64,000 nucleotides of DNA from Brachynemurus nebulosus (GCA_035578155.1 JAPWDM010000011.1:17102185-17166184), one strand, 5' to 3'; shown: positions 22,191 to 34,524, counted from the stretch's first letter. The notes: a model not told the origin generated them from the sequence alone. Numbers and translations: made by a program.

Positions 22191-23516
22191 CCCGCAACCT
22201 TTTAATATGTGTAGGGCCCCCCTATGGAAGTTAAGAGATGAAATTTGGTAAGTGGGGCTTATTCCGATGCACAACAATACTATCAAAGTGGGGTCAAATT
22301 TTGGGCAAATTTTTTTTCGGACCCGACCTTTAAGGGGGTGGTGGGGGCGGAAAAGCAATAAAACTTTTCCAAACCGGTTTTAAATAATGTTTCGGTCAAT
22401 TATCTACAACATATCCAAAATTCAGCTTCCTAGGATGATTTGGTGGGAGTAGAGGGGGGAAAAACCATTTTCGCTGGATCTAACAGGCCCCCAGCCCCCC
22501 AGAATTAACGTAGAGGGTTGAAATTTGGTGTGTTAATAAAGTTCGTACCTAGGTTGTGCTTTTTGGAGGTTTTAATATTTTACCCCCACCCCCCTCATTT
22601 TTAAGCTACAATTTCATGCATTTTCGACGTTTTCGAAGTTTGTACCACTCGCACAGGTCACCCGAATAAACCTAGAGGGCTGAAATTTTGTATTTGGATT
22701 CAATTAGTATCAAGGGGGTGCCTTTTGGGGGTCTCGACTTTTAACCCCTACCCCCACCATTTTTATACCCAAAAGAACATGATTTTTCTTGTTTTTTAAC
22801 AGTTTCGTTCGGGTCAAAATCTCCCCAAATAAACCTAGAGGGCTGAAATTTGGTGTACAGGTTAAGCTAATAGCCAGACACTGTTTTTTGGAGGTTTCAA
22901 CTTTTAACCCTTACCCCCACGACTTTTACGCCAATATTTCCTTAATTTTTTTGCTTGTTTTCTAACATGTCTAGAGACTCCATAAGGAAACCTAGAGGGC
23001 TGAAATTTTGTACGTGTATTCAGTTAGTATCCAGCTAGTACCTTGTAGGGAGTCCGCATCACTTTTCCCCCCACTACTCCCATTTTTACATCGGAATTGA
23101 ATGCTATTGTTAAATGTGTTTTAAAAGCATTATGTTTATTCTAAATACAAGTAGGCGAATAGTAATTTTAAAAAATTTTAAAAAAAGTGAACTTACTTTT
23201 ATGACAAATGAAATACACACATATTAAGTAATTTAAAAATGTTATTAAAGTCACTGTTTATTTATAAATTAGGAATTTTGGATTTTTAGTATTTATAAAA
23301 TAGAAATTTTGGATTTTTTTGGAAAGAAAAAATATCTTTATAAAGGCCTTCCAGTTTACTATTTAATGTCCTTTTTTAATATTTAAAACTAAAACATAAA
23401 GGCAATTAGCGGATAAACATGGGCAGGAATGTCCTCGTACGAATTGTGTTGGCTTTTTTTCTACTACCTGTTTTCGGCACAAAATTGAAATTTACTGAGA
23501 TACAGCCCTTAAATAC

Positions 23517-23692
23517 TTAAAACCTTTTTTTAAAGCCTCGATCAGCCGAACACTCATCACCAGTTTTGAAACCAACAAAATGACAATTCGGTTGTAGACT
23601 TTCAATCACATTTCGCTTGTAGACATTCAATACCGAAGATGAAGGGGAAAATTCGACTACCGTGATGGGGCCCCGCTGCTCACGGCGTTTTT
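23517..23692 (-). other. Short frame shared by all three copies of the 1.7-kb repeat
   Basis: On the minus strand a 66-codon frame (23517-23717) contains REQRGPITVVEFSPSSS and ends DRGFKKRF. Its part inside the repeat is open in copy C (39051-39221, +) and, with changes, over about 27670-27876 in copy B, but the Met of copy A lies outside the repeat. The family is not recognised. The frame could be a remnant of a transposon protein or chance conservation of young copies. Confidence 0.3.
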
Positions 23693-25134
23693 CTATTATT
23701 ATCACTGTTTTTGACATTTTTATTACTTTTTAAAATAATATTTTTAAGTGTTCGTCTTTTTTTTTCTGAATTAATTATCGTTTAAATTACTTTGTTGGTG
23801 GTTTCTATAGAAATAATTATGAAATATTTATTAAATGAAAAATTAATAGGCGGCTTTGCGTGTTTTGATTAAATTTTGCGTGTTTTATTGTCAATTTGTC
23901 ATTATTGTTAAAATTTGCGTGTTTTATTGTCAATATGTCATTATTGTCAAAAAAGTATGCGGAAAGAGTACAGTGGGCAAACAGCTATTTTGCGTACAGA
24001 AATGTGTGCGCCAAGTTAGTACTTCTCCCGCATGAGTAATAAAAAGTTATTTTTTCAACCGGAAAAAATGATGAATAAATTGAAAAAAATTAACAAAAAT
24101 TAATAATCAAATGCATCGAAAATGCACTTTTTTTAAAAAAATGGATAGTAAGCGTCTATAATGAAATATTTCTATCGAAAAATGGATTTATTATGGAAGT
24201 AAGCAATTACTACCCTCCTAGGAAGGTAAGTGTTGTTTACGCGACAAGTTATCTGGTATGTAAACGCCAACTTACGATTGAATTTACACACCACTGCCGT
24301 ATATTATATACGATTCAAATCACACATGGTTACAAAGATACCACACATACCAAAAGTCAGCAAAAATAAAGTTCAAAGAAATTCTTATTTTTTAAATAGA
24401 TTGTTATATTTGATAACGAATAGGATGAATATCTACATGTTTAAGAATGTCTTCGTGTTACTATATTATGTAGTTTTTCAAAACTACTTTAAGGTTTCAA
24501 ACACAGAATACAGAACCGGCACTACTATCTCTATCGTATAAATTACAATGTGTAGTTCTGAGTACATTAGGCTACTTAGTAGTCACTCGTTCGGTAGCAG
24601 TGGATGAGTCTAGGTCAAGGCCTCACGAAGCCATATACATACATGCGTATGTAGTATTATATATACGTATGCGACACCACGCAACACACCTCCGATCACT
24701 CACACACACAGGACAGATCACGCAAATACAAACTAAATCCAGTGCATATATATAACATACTTTCTATCCTTTTTTGGTTACACTGGTTTCAGTAGTAGAG
24801 AGATAGCAATGTCATCTCTGTACTCTGTGGAATTTTGTAATTCGCCACAAAACTATATGTACTTAATTTTAAAATTTCATTGTATACACAATAGTAATAG
24901 CAGAACCTCCTTAACAATAAACAAATTTTCATGTTAGTTGTGACATGAAACGGTACAGTAAGATAGGCCGTCTATCAATATGTTTTTATTTTCGCATCAT
25001 CTCGATTGAAAATATGACATTTTAACAAAATATTTTTTGTTAAATTGTTTTTAAGTAAAAAGAGACATTGTTGAGGATAAATAAAAAATGAATAAGAGTT
25101 TCAGTAAAATTATCATAGGTACGAGAAATGTTTA
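23693..25134. other. Spacer without recognised gene
   Basis: Frame 24230-24541 has no domain I recognise. At 24540-24740 the sequence is less AT-biased, with CACACACAC runs and several CG dinucleotides. It could be upstream sequence of a gene outside the visible coding signals; no evidence fixes this. Confidence 0.4.
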
Positions 25135-26195
25135 TACATAATTTGTGATAAAAAATTTAGGCAAAATAAAAACAACTGAGATTTTATCCTCTTCGCACCA
25201 TATAATTTTTACACTCTTAAAAGAATTTCTTTATTCAAAGATTAAATTTTTTTTCTCTGAATTAAAAGAATTATCTTTTGAATTCAAATAAATCTTTTTT
25301 TGACTACTAGAAAAAAAGTTAAGGGAAAAATAATGGAAATATATCTTTGATTTTTTTTTCTTTGAATCAAAAAAATGTTTCTTTTATTCAAAGAAAAAAA
25401 TCATGTTTTGAGAATGTAATATCAGTATTGTATGCGCATGTAAAGTAGGTAGCACCATAAGTCATTTGACAGTTGATACTGGAAAATTCTTCAGGTCTGC
25501 GAAAGAGGATTGTTACTTCGGGATGCTCGACGGATTTATACAGACCATTAATTTTCATTTCGTTTTTTTGTGGCGTTTTTGGATTTCTAAGTCATGCTAT
25601 ACCAAAATAACACTTTAAACATGAAGATCTCATAAACTGTCAGGAATACCAATATTTAATCAAACTGCTACTTTACGCTTACAAAATTGCTTGTATATAA
25701 TATGTATATAGTTTCGGAATTACATAAAAAAAATCCAGTTTCGTAAACATTGTATTAAATTCGTTAAACATTGTAATTGTTAACAAACTTTCTCCTGATT
25801 GGTTGATTTAAAATTGAATATTTAGCTGACAGTTCTGGAAATCTGCAAAATAAAACAGTCTTATTTTTGTTTAGCTTTCAAAACTTGATTTGAGAGCTAG
25901 ACAAAAATTTTACACTCTCAAAACATGATTTTTTTTCTTTGAATAAAAGAAATATTTTTTTGATTCAAAGAAAAAAAAATCAAAGATATGTTTCCATTAT
26001 TTTTCCCTTAACTTTTTTTCTAGTAGTCAAAAAAATTTTTATTTGAATCCAAAAGATAATTCTTTTAGTTCAAAGAAAAAGAATTTAATCTTTGAAAAAA
26101 CAAATTGTTTTAAGAGTGTAAAAATTATATGGTGTGAAGAATATAAAATCTCAGTTGTTTTTATTTTGCCTAAATTTTTTATCACAAATTATGTA
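25135..26195. repeat. Inverted duplication with arms of about 284 bp
   Basis: 25135-25418 and 25911-26195 are inverted copies, starting TACATAATTTGTGATAAAAA, around a 492-bp spacer. Each arm includes an approximately 210-bp segment bounded by TACACTCTTAAAAGAA and TCATGTTTTGAGAATGTA, which itself looks like a MITE made of TTCTTTGAAT/ATTCAAAGAA repeats. Flanking sequence outside that segment is duplicated too, so the duplication is larger than the MITE. Confidence 0.82.
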
Positions 26196-26199
26196 TCAC

Positions 26200-26370
26200 A
26201 AATTATGTTTCCCACCCTTTCCATTATCAATATCGAGTTGTAGTATTTTTTTAAACTAATCCGCGGTAAAGACGAACATTTAAAAAAAAATCATTAAAAT
26301 CGGAGCAGTAGTTTTTCTTCTAGAAGCAAAAAATAGGTGGAGCCGTGCTTTTGCATAATTACCATATATA
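26200..26370 (+). repeat. Isolated partial unit of the 375-bp satellite
   Basis: AATATCGAGTTGTAGTATTT, then AACTAATCCGCGGTA, AAAATCATTAAAATCGGAGC and AGGTGGAGCCGTGCTTTTGC follow the same order as each unit of the array at 30840-32760, which is 4.6 kb away. It abuts copy B of the 1.7-kb repeat. Confidence 0.8.
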
Positions 26371-26376
26371 GGTATG

Positions 26377-27884
26377 TATATTCCCGCTACCTTTTGACAT
26401 GTGTAGGGCCCTCTATGGAGAGGGGAAGCTGAAATTTGGTAAGTGAGGCTCATTCAGATGCACAACAATACTATCAAAGTGGGATCAAATTTGGGGCAAA
26501 TTTTGGATCCGACCCAAATTTTAAGGGGGTGGTGGGGTGCAACAAAACCATAAAACTTTTCCAAACCGGTTGGAAATAATGTTTCAGTCATTTATCTACA
26601 ACATATCCAAAATTCAGCTTCCTAGAGTGATTTGGAGGGAGTAGAGGGGGAAAAAAGAATTTTGGCTGGATATGGCACGCCCCCAGCCCCCCAGAATTAA
26701 CTTAGTGGATTGAAATTTGGTGCGTTGATAGAGTTCGGACCTAGGATCTGCTTTTGGGAGGTTTTAATATCTTACCCGCGCCCCCACCATTTTGAAGCTA
26801 CAATTTCATGCTTTTTCCACGTTTTCGGAGTTTGTACCACTCGCACAGGTTACCCAAATAAACCCAAAGGGCTGAAATTTGGTTTTCGGATTGAGCTAGT
26901 ATCAAGAGGGTGCCTTTTGGGGGTCTTAACTTTTGACCCTAACCTCCACCATTTTTATACCAAAAAGAACATGATTTTTCTTGTTTTTTAACAGTTTCAT
27001 TCGGGTCAAAATCTCCCCAAATAAACCTAGAGGGCTGAAATGTTGTGTATACGTTAAGTTAATAGCCAGCCACTGCTTTTTGGAAGTTTCAACTTTTAAC
27101 CCTTACCCCCACGATTTTTACGTCAATTTTTTTTTTTTTTTTTGCTTTTCTTCTAACACGCCTAGAGTCTCTCTGAGTAAACGTAGAGGGCTGAAATTTT
27201 GTACATGTATTGAGTTAGTATCTAGTTAATGCCTTTTAGGGATTCCATATTACTTTCCCCCCCCCCCCTTCTCACATTTTTATATCGGAATTCAATGGTA
27301 TTGTTAAAATGCTTTATTTTTATACTATAATACAAGTAGGCGTATAGTAAATTTAAAAATTTAAAAAAAATGAACTTTCTTTTATAACAAATGCAAAACA
27401 TCAATATTAAGTAATTTAAAAATGATATTCAAGTCATTTTTATTTATAAAGTAGGAGATTTGGATTTTTTGGAAAGAAAAAATATTTTCAAGTCCCTTTT
27501 TAATATTTAAAAAAAAAAAAAAAAAAAAAACAAAGAGTATTGCCAGGTAAGCATGGGTAGGAATGCCCTTGTACGAATGTGTTTCTATTGAATTTGAATT
27601 GTGTTAATTTTTTTTGCTGATAGCTGCTATCGACATAAATTTGAAATTTTTTTTCCTTGTAACTGCTATCAGCATAAAATTGAAATTTACTGAGATTCAG
27701 CCCTTAAAAACTTAAACCGTTTTTTAAAGCCCCAATCAGCCGGACACTTATTATCAGTTTTGAAACCACCAAAATGACAAACCGTTTGTAGACTTTCAAT
27801 CACATTTAGATATCTTGAAGATACCGAAGATGAAGGGAAAAATTCGACTTCCGTGATGGGGCCTCGCTGCTCGCGGCGTTTTTT
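26377..27884 (+). mobile_element. 1.5-kb non-coding repeat, copy B
   Basis: Copy B has the same orientation as copy A. It lacks the TA tract and the outer left end, starting near ATTCCCGCTACC, and ends GCGGCGTTTTTT. The diverged GGGCTGAAATTTGG units and C-rich phrases are in the same order. A poly-A tract at about 27509-27530 and poly-C at 27257-27268 are copy-specific. Overlapping frames at 26710-26991 and 26981-27229 are repeats read through, not genes. Confidence 0.72.
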
Positions 27885-28600
27885 AGGGCTACGAAGGTCA
27901 TTAACCTTCGTAGACCTTATAGGATCGTTTTAACCGGAAACTCTTAAGGACGCCAAGTGCGTGTTGTGACGCACGGATGAAATGTAGGGCGTTCCATGAG
28001 GATAATTTTTTTAATTTTATACAAAAATAAACAAATTTGAACGGGCCCTACTAAATATTTAATAATGAAACGTATAAAATTTAAAAAATTAATTAGTTTT
28101 TTTGTTAATTGCCAAAAATATTTTCCTTTAATCAGTACCGTACAAAAAAAAAAAAAAATCAAGATGACGCCTTATCATTAGTAAGTTATTTATGTAAGTT
28201 TTGACTGATTTACCAACAAAAAATTAAGTAAAATTGTACATTACTACATATTAATACTATATTACTATAAAAATATTAATTATTAAATGTAATCTTTAAT
28301 AACATTTTACAAAAGCAATTTAATAATCCATCAATTTTGTCATTTTAATGTCTTTTGTAAAATGACAGCTGCTTCAAACATTCTGTATTTACATACCATA
28401 AGTGATAAATGACAAAGACAGCTTCATCTGTCATTTACGTTTCAAATGTCAATGCGCATGTGCGACAAATTAATAATGGAGGTTTATTTATTATTATTTT
28501 GACAAATGAATATTGAATGAATGAAAAAATGAATATTGAATGAATGATAATAAAAGAAAACAATATTAGTTTATATTTAATACTTATTTAAAACCTTAAA
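27885..28600. other. AT-rich spacer with one dispersed motif
   Basis: The only recognisable item is a copy of the CGCCAAGTGCGTG motif at 27950-27975. Frame 27944-28162 (-) is unsupported. Confidence 0.45.
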
Positions 28601-28649
28601 TTTATAAATAAAGTGTGTATCTTATTTTTTGTTGTTAATGACTTTTTTT

Positions 28650-29520
28650 TTGCGATGTCGTTGAAGCGATCTTTGAGTTTTCAGAAAAATGCTAATTTAT
28701 TTATTTAATAAAATAAAAATGGTGAGTAGATATTTGAATTTAACTAAAGTGAAATTTGAAAATATTGTTCTAATGTTTCGCTGGTAATTACAGATTGCTT
28801 TGATGATAATCACAACACTCAAAATAATTAGAAGAATTCAATTTTTTCGGACTCAACTTCGTAAGTACTTCTCAACTTCGTACGAGATTTGGATGGAACA
28901 AAAAACCAAGATCATAAAATCACTGAGAAAACCGGAAAATAAAGAACACCAGAAAGCTTCCTCGTATTATATAGAATTTTATACAATATTTTGTGCTTAA
29001 GTGTTTCTTAAATTATTGTATTTTATGATATTATGTGATATTATGATCAGTGATGTTTGACTGAAAAGACTGTTTTGGTAGCGGTGGTAAAAATTTTGTA
29101 TCTTATTTAAAATAGTATTTGTGTAGTATTTTATTGCAAATTCTATGTGTTTGACACGGTAAAAGCTAATTTCATCCTTATATTAATCAGTTTTCTGTGG
29201 AAAGTTAATATAAATTAAATTTTTCCTAACTGAAGTATAAAACATTGTGTGCTTGTGTACTAGTAAGACAGTTCAACTTTAAAAGTACGTATGGTACATA
29301 TCGTCCATACCCACAGAACATACATATCAATGTTGACTGCACTGTTTCTGCAAACTGTTTATGCGGTGTAATTGGTGTAATTAATGTGATCATCTGTTTA
29401 TTTTCTAAACTGTCAATACATGCTGTATAAAATATCATAACAAAAAATAAAATATAATAAGTAATTAAATAAAAACAAATAAATAAACAAAAATTCGCAT
29501 ATATATTTCTAATTTTATTT
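28650..29520 (+). other. Possible 5' part of a non-LTR element or small spliced transcript
   Basis: Donor-like ATGGTGAGT (about 28719) and TTCGTAAGT (about 28858) and an acceptor-like AATTACAG (about 28787) occur in sensible order. The sequence then leads into the ORF1-like frame at 29524. I cannot tell a decayed transposon 5' region from host non-coding sequence, and the splice-like sites may be chance. Confidence 0.25.
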
Positions 29521-29523
29521 AAA

Positions 29524-29800
29524 ATGACTGGCTCTATAAAAGTATTAACAGAAAATGTAAATAAAACCAATGACACCTTAAATGAATTAAAAACAACGAT
29601 TCAGAATATCCACAGTGATATCAACCTTTTGAAATCCGAAAGTTCTGTGCTTAAAAAAGAACGTTGCGAGCTAAAACAAATTGTTCACAGTCAAAATAAT
29701 TTATAAAGCAGTTAATGCGCGAGATACGAAAAAAGCACTTAATTTTACGTGGTTTAAAAATGGAAAGTAACGAGAATATACATGAAAAAATTAGAAGGAG
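29524..29800 (+). pseudogene. ORF1-like coiled-coil fragment of a non-LTR retrotransposon
   Basis: The frame at 29524-29706 begins with Met and is a heptad-like coiled coil (NVNKTNDTLNELKTTIQNI, then KSESSVLKKERCELKQIV). It stops at 29704-29706. In the next frame the text continues as QLMREIRKKHLILRGL with ESNENIHEKIRRSV, which resembles the coiled coil to RNP-like junction of ORF1 proteins in CR1/L1-type elements. The shift is a decay mutation. After about 29800 the similarity to protein ends and 3' UTR-like sequence follows, so most of ORF1 and all of ORF2 are missing. The assignment rests on pattern, not on an alignment. Confidence 0.5.
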
Positions 29801-30270
29801 CGTTCCATTATGACCAATTGTTCAATTTCATGATTGTGTATTATAATTGTTAAACTTACTGTGATAAATTTACCATGATATGAGAACATTTTGATAATGC
29901 AAATGTGCGTGATACGGTTTTTTTTTCTTTTTTAACTTTATCAGTATTATTATTTAAGTAATATATATTTATGGAAAAAAAAGTTAAGAAAAGAAAAATC
30001 ATACAATGATTGAGAAAAACTTATTGAACTTATGGAAATATCCTTGTAATCTAGAATACTTAATCTATATTTTATCTGTTTACTTATTGTTAGAACTATT
30101 CTTTGTTACCTATTATTTAAATAAGGCTGTAATCTGTGATACTTCTAATGTAACATCATATATTTGATGTATATTTCCAATTTCTTATGTTATCTGCAAA
30201 TCGCAATCCATATTGTTACAATCGCTTTGATTCTATCAATAAAATTAATTATTATTATTATTAGTTATAT
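29524..30270 (+). mobile_element. Internally deleted non-LTR retrotransposon relic
   Basis: The ORF1-like coiled coil is followed by T-rich 3' UTR-like sequence and ends CAATAAAATTAATTATTATT. This is a poly(A)-signal-like AATAAA next to an ATT microsatellite (about 30240-30262), a common tail for some insect LINEs. The true 5' end could lie upstream near 28600. Confidence 0.5.
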
Positions 30271-30839
30271 TATTATTGATTGAACTCAAAACATTTAAAA
30301 GCTAAATTATAAAATAAAAAAAAATAATCGAATAGTAGCAATCGCTTGCGTTACTTCGATTAATATGAAATTCGTAGGGGACTACCCAGAAACCAGACTG
30401 CATAATTTCTGAAAATTTCATTTAAAAAAAATTCGCCAAGTGCGTGCCGAGTACGCATTATCAAAGTTACCCAGTGATATACATGGATGGCCAACTATGC
30501 ATCTATTTTTGAAGCAAGTATGTTGTACACAACTGTGATCTATGACAACAAAAACTCCAACGTAAACAATTGATAGGAGTGTGACAATAAGACCTTAAAG
30601 GTATAGTGTATCTTTGTTTATTCCTGACTCAAAGTTAGCATTTTTTTAACAAATATATCTTGTCATTTATTAGATAAAGATAAAATATAGTATAGAAATA
30701 CAAATGACTGCTGTCATCTTTTTCTTTAATGACTATTTAACTTTTTAAACGATTTTTTAAGTTGTCTCTCCATGTATGAAGTTACGTGGTCAATAGATAA
30801 TTTTTCACAATTTTTAGGATCAAATGTAGAAAATTTAAT
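30271..30839. other. AT-rich spacer with a dispersed motif
   Basis: It contains the CGCCAAGTGCGTGCCGAGTA motif at 30434-30460 and, about 390 bases later, ACGTATCGACGGCTTACTG. The same pair occurs about 130 bases apart at 3640 and 3764. No gene is seen. Confidence 0.5.
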
Positions 30840-32760
30840 AGTACGTATCGACGGCTTACTGATATAAAAACCAGATGGTGATATTAGTTAAGGTTAGGTT
30901 AGTTTAGGTAGTTTCGACAATATACTTCGACTTTGACACACATGCATACAAAATAAAAAATAAATCTAAAAAAATTTAATTTTTTCAAATTGAACAACAG
31001 TTTCCCAGCTTTTTCAGTAACGATATCGAGTTGTAGTATTTTTTTTTTAACTAATCCACCGTAGCAATGAACATTAAAAAAATCATTAAAATCGGATCAT
31101 TAGTTTTTCTTTTAGAGCCAAAAATAGGCGGAGCCGTGCTTCTGCATATACTTCGACTTTGGTATAAAAACTAGGTAGCGAGGTTAGTTAAAGTTAGGTT
31201 AGTTTAGTTAATTTTGGCAATATACTTCGACTTTGATATAAAAACTAGATGGTGAGATTAGTTAAGGTTAGGTTAGTTTAGGTAGTTTTGACAATATACT
31301 TCGACTTTGACACACACGCATACAAAATAAAAAAAAATCTAAAAAAATTGAATCTTTTCAAGTTTAAGAAGTTTCCCTGCATTTTCAGTAACGATATCGA
31401 GTTGTAGTATTTTTTTTTTAAACTAATCCACCGTAGCAATGAACATTAAAAAAAATCATTAAAATCGGCACATTAGTTTTTCTTTTAGAGCCAAAAATAG
31501 ACGGAGCCGTGCTTCTGCTAATACTTCAACTTTGGTATAAAAACTAGGTGGCGAGGTTAGTTAAAGTTAGGTTAGTTTAGTTAATTTTGACAATATACTT
31601 CGGCTTTGATATAAAAACTAGATGGTGAGATTAGTTAAGGTTAGGTTAGTTTTGGTAGTTTTGACAATATACTTCGACTTTAACACACATGCATTCAAAA
31701 TAAAGAAATAAATCTAAAAAAATTGAATTTTTTCAAATTGAACAACAGTTTCCCAGCATTTTCAGTAACGATATCGAGTTGTAGTATTTTTTTTTTTAAA
31801 CTAATCCACCGTAGCAATGAACATTAAAAAAATCATTAAAATCGGATCATTAGGTTTTCTTTTAGAGCCAAAAATAGGCGCAGCCGTGCTTCTGCATATA
31901 CTTCGACTTTGGTATAAAAACTAGGTGGCGAGGTTAGTTAAAGTTAGGTTAGTTTAGTCAATTTTGGCAATATACTTCGACTTTGATATAAAAACTAGAT
32001 GGTGAGATTAGTTAAGGTTAGGTTAGTTTAGGTAGTTTTGACAATATACTTCGACTTTGACACACACCCATACAAAAAAAAAGAAATCTAAAAAAATTGA
32101 ATTTTTTTCAAATTTAAGAAGTTTCCCAGCATTTTCAGTAGCGATATCGAGTTGTAGTATTTTTTTTAACTAATCCGCCATAGCAACGAAGATTTAAAAA
32201 AAAATCATTAAAATCGGATCATTAGTTTTTCTTTTAGAGCCAAAAATAGGTGGAGCCGTGCTTCTGCATATACTTCGACTTTGGTATAAAAACTAGGTGG
32301 CGAGGTTAGTTAAAGTTAGGTTAGTTTAGTTAATTTTGACCATATACTTCGACTTTAATATAAAAACTAGATGGTGAGATTAGTTAAGGTTAGGTTAATT
32401 TAGGTAGTTTTGACAATATACTTCAACTTTAACACACATGCATTCAAAATAAAAAAATAAATCTAAAAAAATTGAATTTTTTCAAATTGAACAACAGTTT
32501 CCCAGCATTTTCAGTAACAATATCGAGTTGTAGTATTTTTTTTAAACTAATCCACCGTAGGTAGCAATGAACATTAAAAAAATCATTAAAATCGGATCAT
32601 TGGTTTTTCTTTTAGAGCCAAAAATAGGCGGAGCCGTGCTTCTGCATATACTTCGACTTTGGTACAAAAACTAGGTGGCGAGGTTAGTTAAAGTTAGGTT
32701 AGGTTAGTTGATTTTGGCAATATACTTCGACTTTGATATAAAAATCAGATGGTGAGATTC
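30840..32760 (+). repeat. 375-bp satellite array, five units
   Basis: The AGATGGTGA marker falls at 30873, 31247, 31620, 31997, 32369 and 32747, giving units of 372-378 bp. Each unit has GTTAAGGTTAGGTTAGTTTA, a CTTCGACTTTGACACACA phrase, ATCGAGTTGTAGTATTTTTT, a CTAATCCACCGTAGCAATGA phrase, AAATCATTAAAATCGGATCA, AGGCGGAGCCGTGCTTCTGC and a second, shorter GTTAAAGTTAGGTTAGTTTA block. The units differ mainly in A/T tract length. The array ends abruptly at about 32758, where CCCAGGTGTCCGCC begins. Confidence 0.93.
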
Positions 32761-33330
32761 CCAGGTGTCCGCCTCCGATTTCAATGTCGCTGAAATATGT
32801 TATTCTACGTCGAAATCCAAGAGACACGTATTTTTCCTTATCGGCGGAAAAAACGGTTTGAAGAGGTGAAATCGCCCTTCAAAAATTGGAGTAAAAATTT
32901 AATTTTTCAAATATCTCGAAAACAGTAAGAGATAGAGCAAAAGTTTAAATTGGCGATATTGCTTTTTTTTTAAAAGGGCTATCTATTCATATTAAATTCG
33001 TTCAAATTACATCAACAGGGGTGGTTGGGGGTTAAAATTTGCGGGTTAATTTTTCAAAAAGGGGGTAAAAATTAAACAATATAAAAATATTGTTTACAGA
33101 TTTGAAATCTACGTCAAAAAATCCAGTTGACGTGTTTTTGCTCAATGTCCTAATATCACGTCTAGGGGTAGTTAACTAGGGGGTGACTGTGTCGAATAGT
33201 TGTATTACTTGGGTAGTTCAAAAAGTTCTTCTTCATGGAAAATAGTTTTAGACAATTAGAATAACATATAGAAATGAAATTCTCGATTTCAAAATTCAGT
33301 TTGAGCAACACTGGGGAGGGGGTGAGTCAC
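32758..33330 (+). repeat. Dispersed-repeat-like sequence downstream of the satellite
   Basis: Phrases such as AAATATCTCGAAAACAGTAA, GGGGTGGTTGGGGGTTAAAA and CAAAAAGGGGGTAAAAATTA are typical of non-coding insect repeats, and no protein is encoded. I have no second copy in the window, so the call rests on style alone. Confidence 0.3.
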
Positions 33331-33761
33331 CCTCTTAAATTAGATACTAGTTTACATACATTGATTTTTGCTATTAACATACTGACAGTGGGTAATAATG
33401 TCACAATAAGTGGTTCTGAAGTTGGACTACCGTATGTAAGGTTTTTATAAGGTTACATATGACATATATGCACACATATATATCATATACATGAACTATA
33501 AAAAATTGGTCAACCCGTTTGTGCGGACCAATGTCCGTACTCTAAATTTTGACGAAAATTAAGTATTCCAATTTTTTAGTTTCATATTTCGTGTGGACCA
33601 ACTTTTAAAGGGTCTTGTTACGTTTATTATAAATAAGCCTCTTTACCATCTACACTTATAAAAGCCTAGGTAACAATTTTTATTTTCTTTGTGTGTAATT
33701 TGGTTGGACTATTGTGGCTAAATATTTACTGTATAATGTTATATTATGTAGTATATGAATG
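33331..33761. other. AT-rich spacer before the hAT element
   Basis: Nothing recognised; short TATG/CATA alternations lie near 33450-33495. Confidence 0.5.
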
Positions 33762-34524
33762 CTCTATACCAGGGGTCGGCAACCTGCGGCCCGCGGGCCA
33801 CATGCGGCCTGTTACAAGCTTTTATGTGACCCGCCAAGCAATATAACTTTTCGAACAATTTGTTCTGCCTATGCAGAGTTGAGCATACTTTATACTTCTT
33901 TTGTTCTCCGATGTTTTATAACATGTAAATAAAACTGTTACTAAAAATTTTTCCTCATGTTGATTTTTTTAATAATATTTATATTAATTTGTGTTTAAAA
34001 AAAAATACCCCTGTTACAGCATCTTGCATAATATAGCGAATTTCCGTTTACAAAAATTAGTTTTTCTCGGAAACTACTTAACATAGAATTATTGTTCAAA
34101 AATCATTTTTATGTGATTATTTTCTCCTCTTTCCAACGGTGTAAGAAAATATGGCAAAAACTTGAGAAAATTTGGACAAAAAAACTTACTTTTGCCGTAA
34201 AAATTTTTTAGGCAAAAATGCCTAAAAATCCGTTACGGGCATCGGACGTGTCTGACTTTTTGGACTTCCAATATTTTTACCAAATTTCGTAAAAACAGGA
34301 TTTTTCGTTCGAAAATTATATAAATTTTAGTGAATGTCATTTTTGGCTTCTAAAGAGTTCAAAATAAATTATTTCTATCATAGTTCCGGGCTCAAGTAGC
34401 ATCAAGGCAGTGACTCTAATAGCTGACTTTTCGATTCGAAAATTCGTTAAAAAAAACCTATTTAAGTCACATACTACATTGCAAAATATTTGACTGTGCG
34501 GCCCCCTAAAAATTATTTTTTTTT

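Larger units (their letters stand above)
21996..23692 (+). mobile_element. 1.7-kb non-coding repeat, copy A
   Basis: Copy A matches the inverse of 39046-40727 from TAGTCGAATTTTCTCC through to CACGGCGTTTTT. A TA tract lies near the left end. The central part consists of at least five diverged units of about 150-170 bp, each with an AAACCTAGAGGGCTGAAATT phrase (22505, 22668, 22839, 22988) and a C-rich TTTAACCCCTACCCCCACC phrase. A near-inverse of the terminal TAGTCGAATTTTC phrase occurs at 23646-23658. No transposase was found, so I infer a non-autonomous element of unknown class. Confidence 0.75.

Noticed and set aside
22071..22358. 95-codon minus frame
   Set aside because: It contains a long I-Y run from the TA microsatellite and is part of a non-coding repeat.
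26710..27229. Overlapping frames with repeated GLKFG..IELVS segments
   Set aside because: The peptide repeat reflects the 150-bp DNA units of the 1.7-kb repeat; stops and shifts occur in the other copies.
29226..29576. 116-codon minus frame
   Set aside because: It is antisense to the ORF1-like leader, rich in F/I/Y/L without a domain.
30840..32760. CRISPR-like array of regularly spaced repeats
   Set aside because: Units are 375 bp and fully repeated with no unique spacers, and the genome is eukaryotic; it is a satellite.
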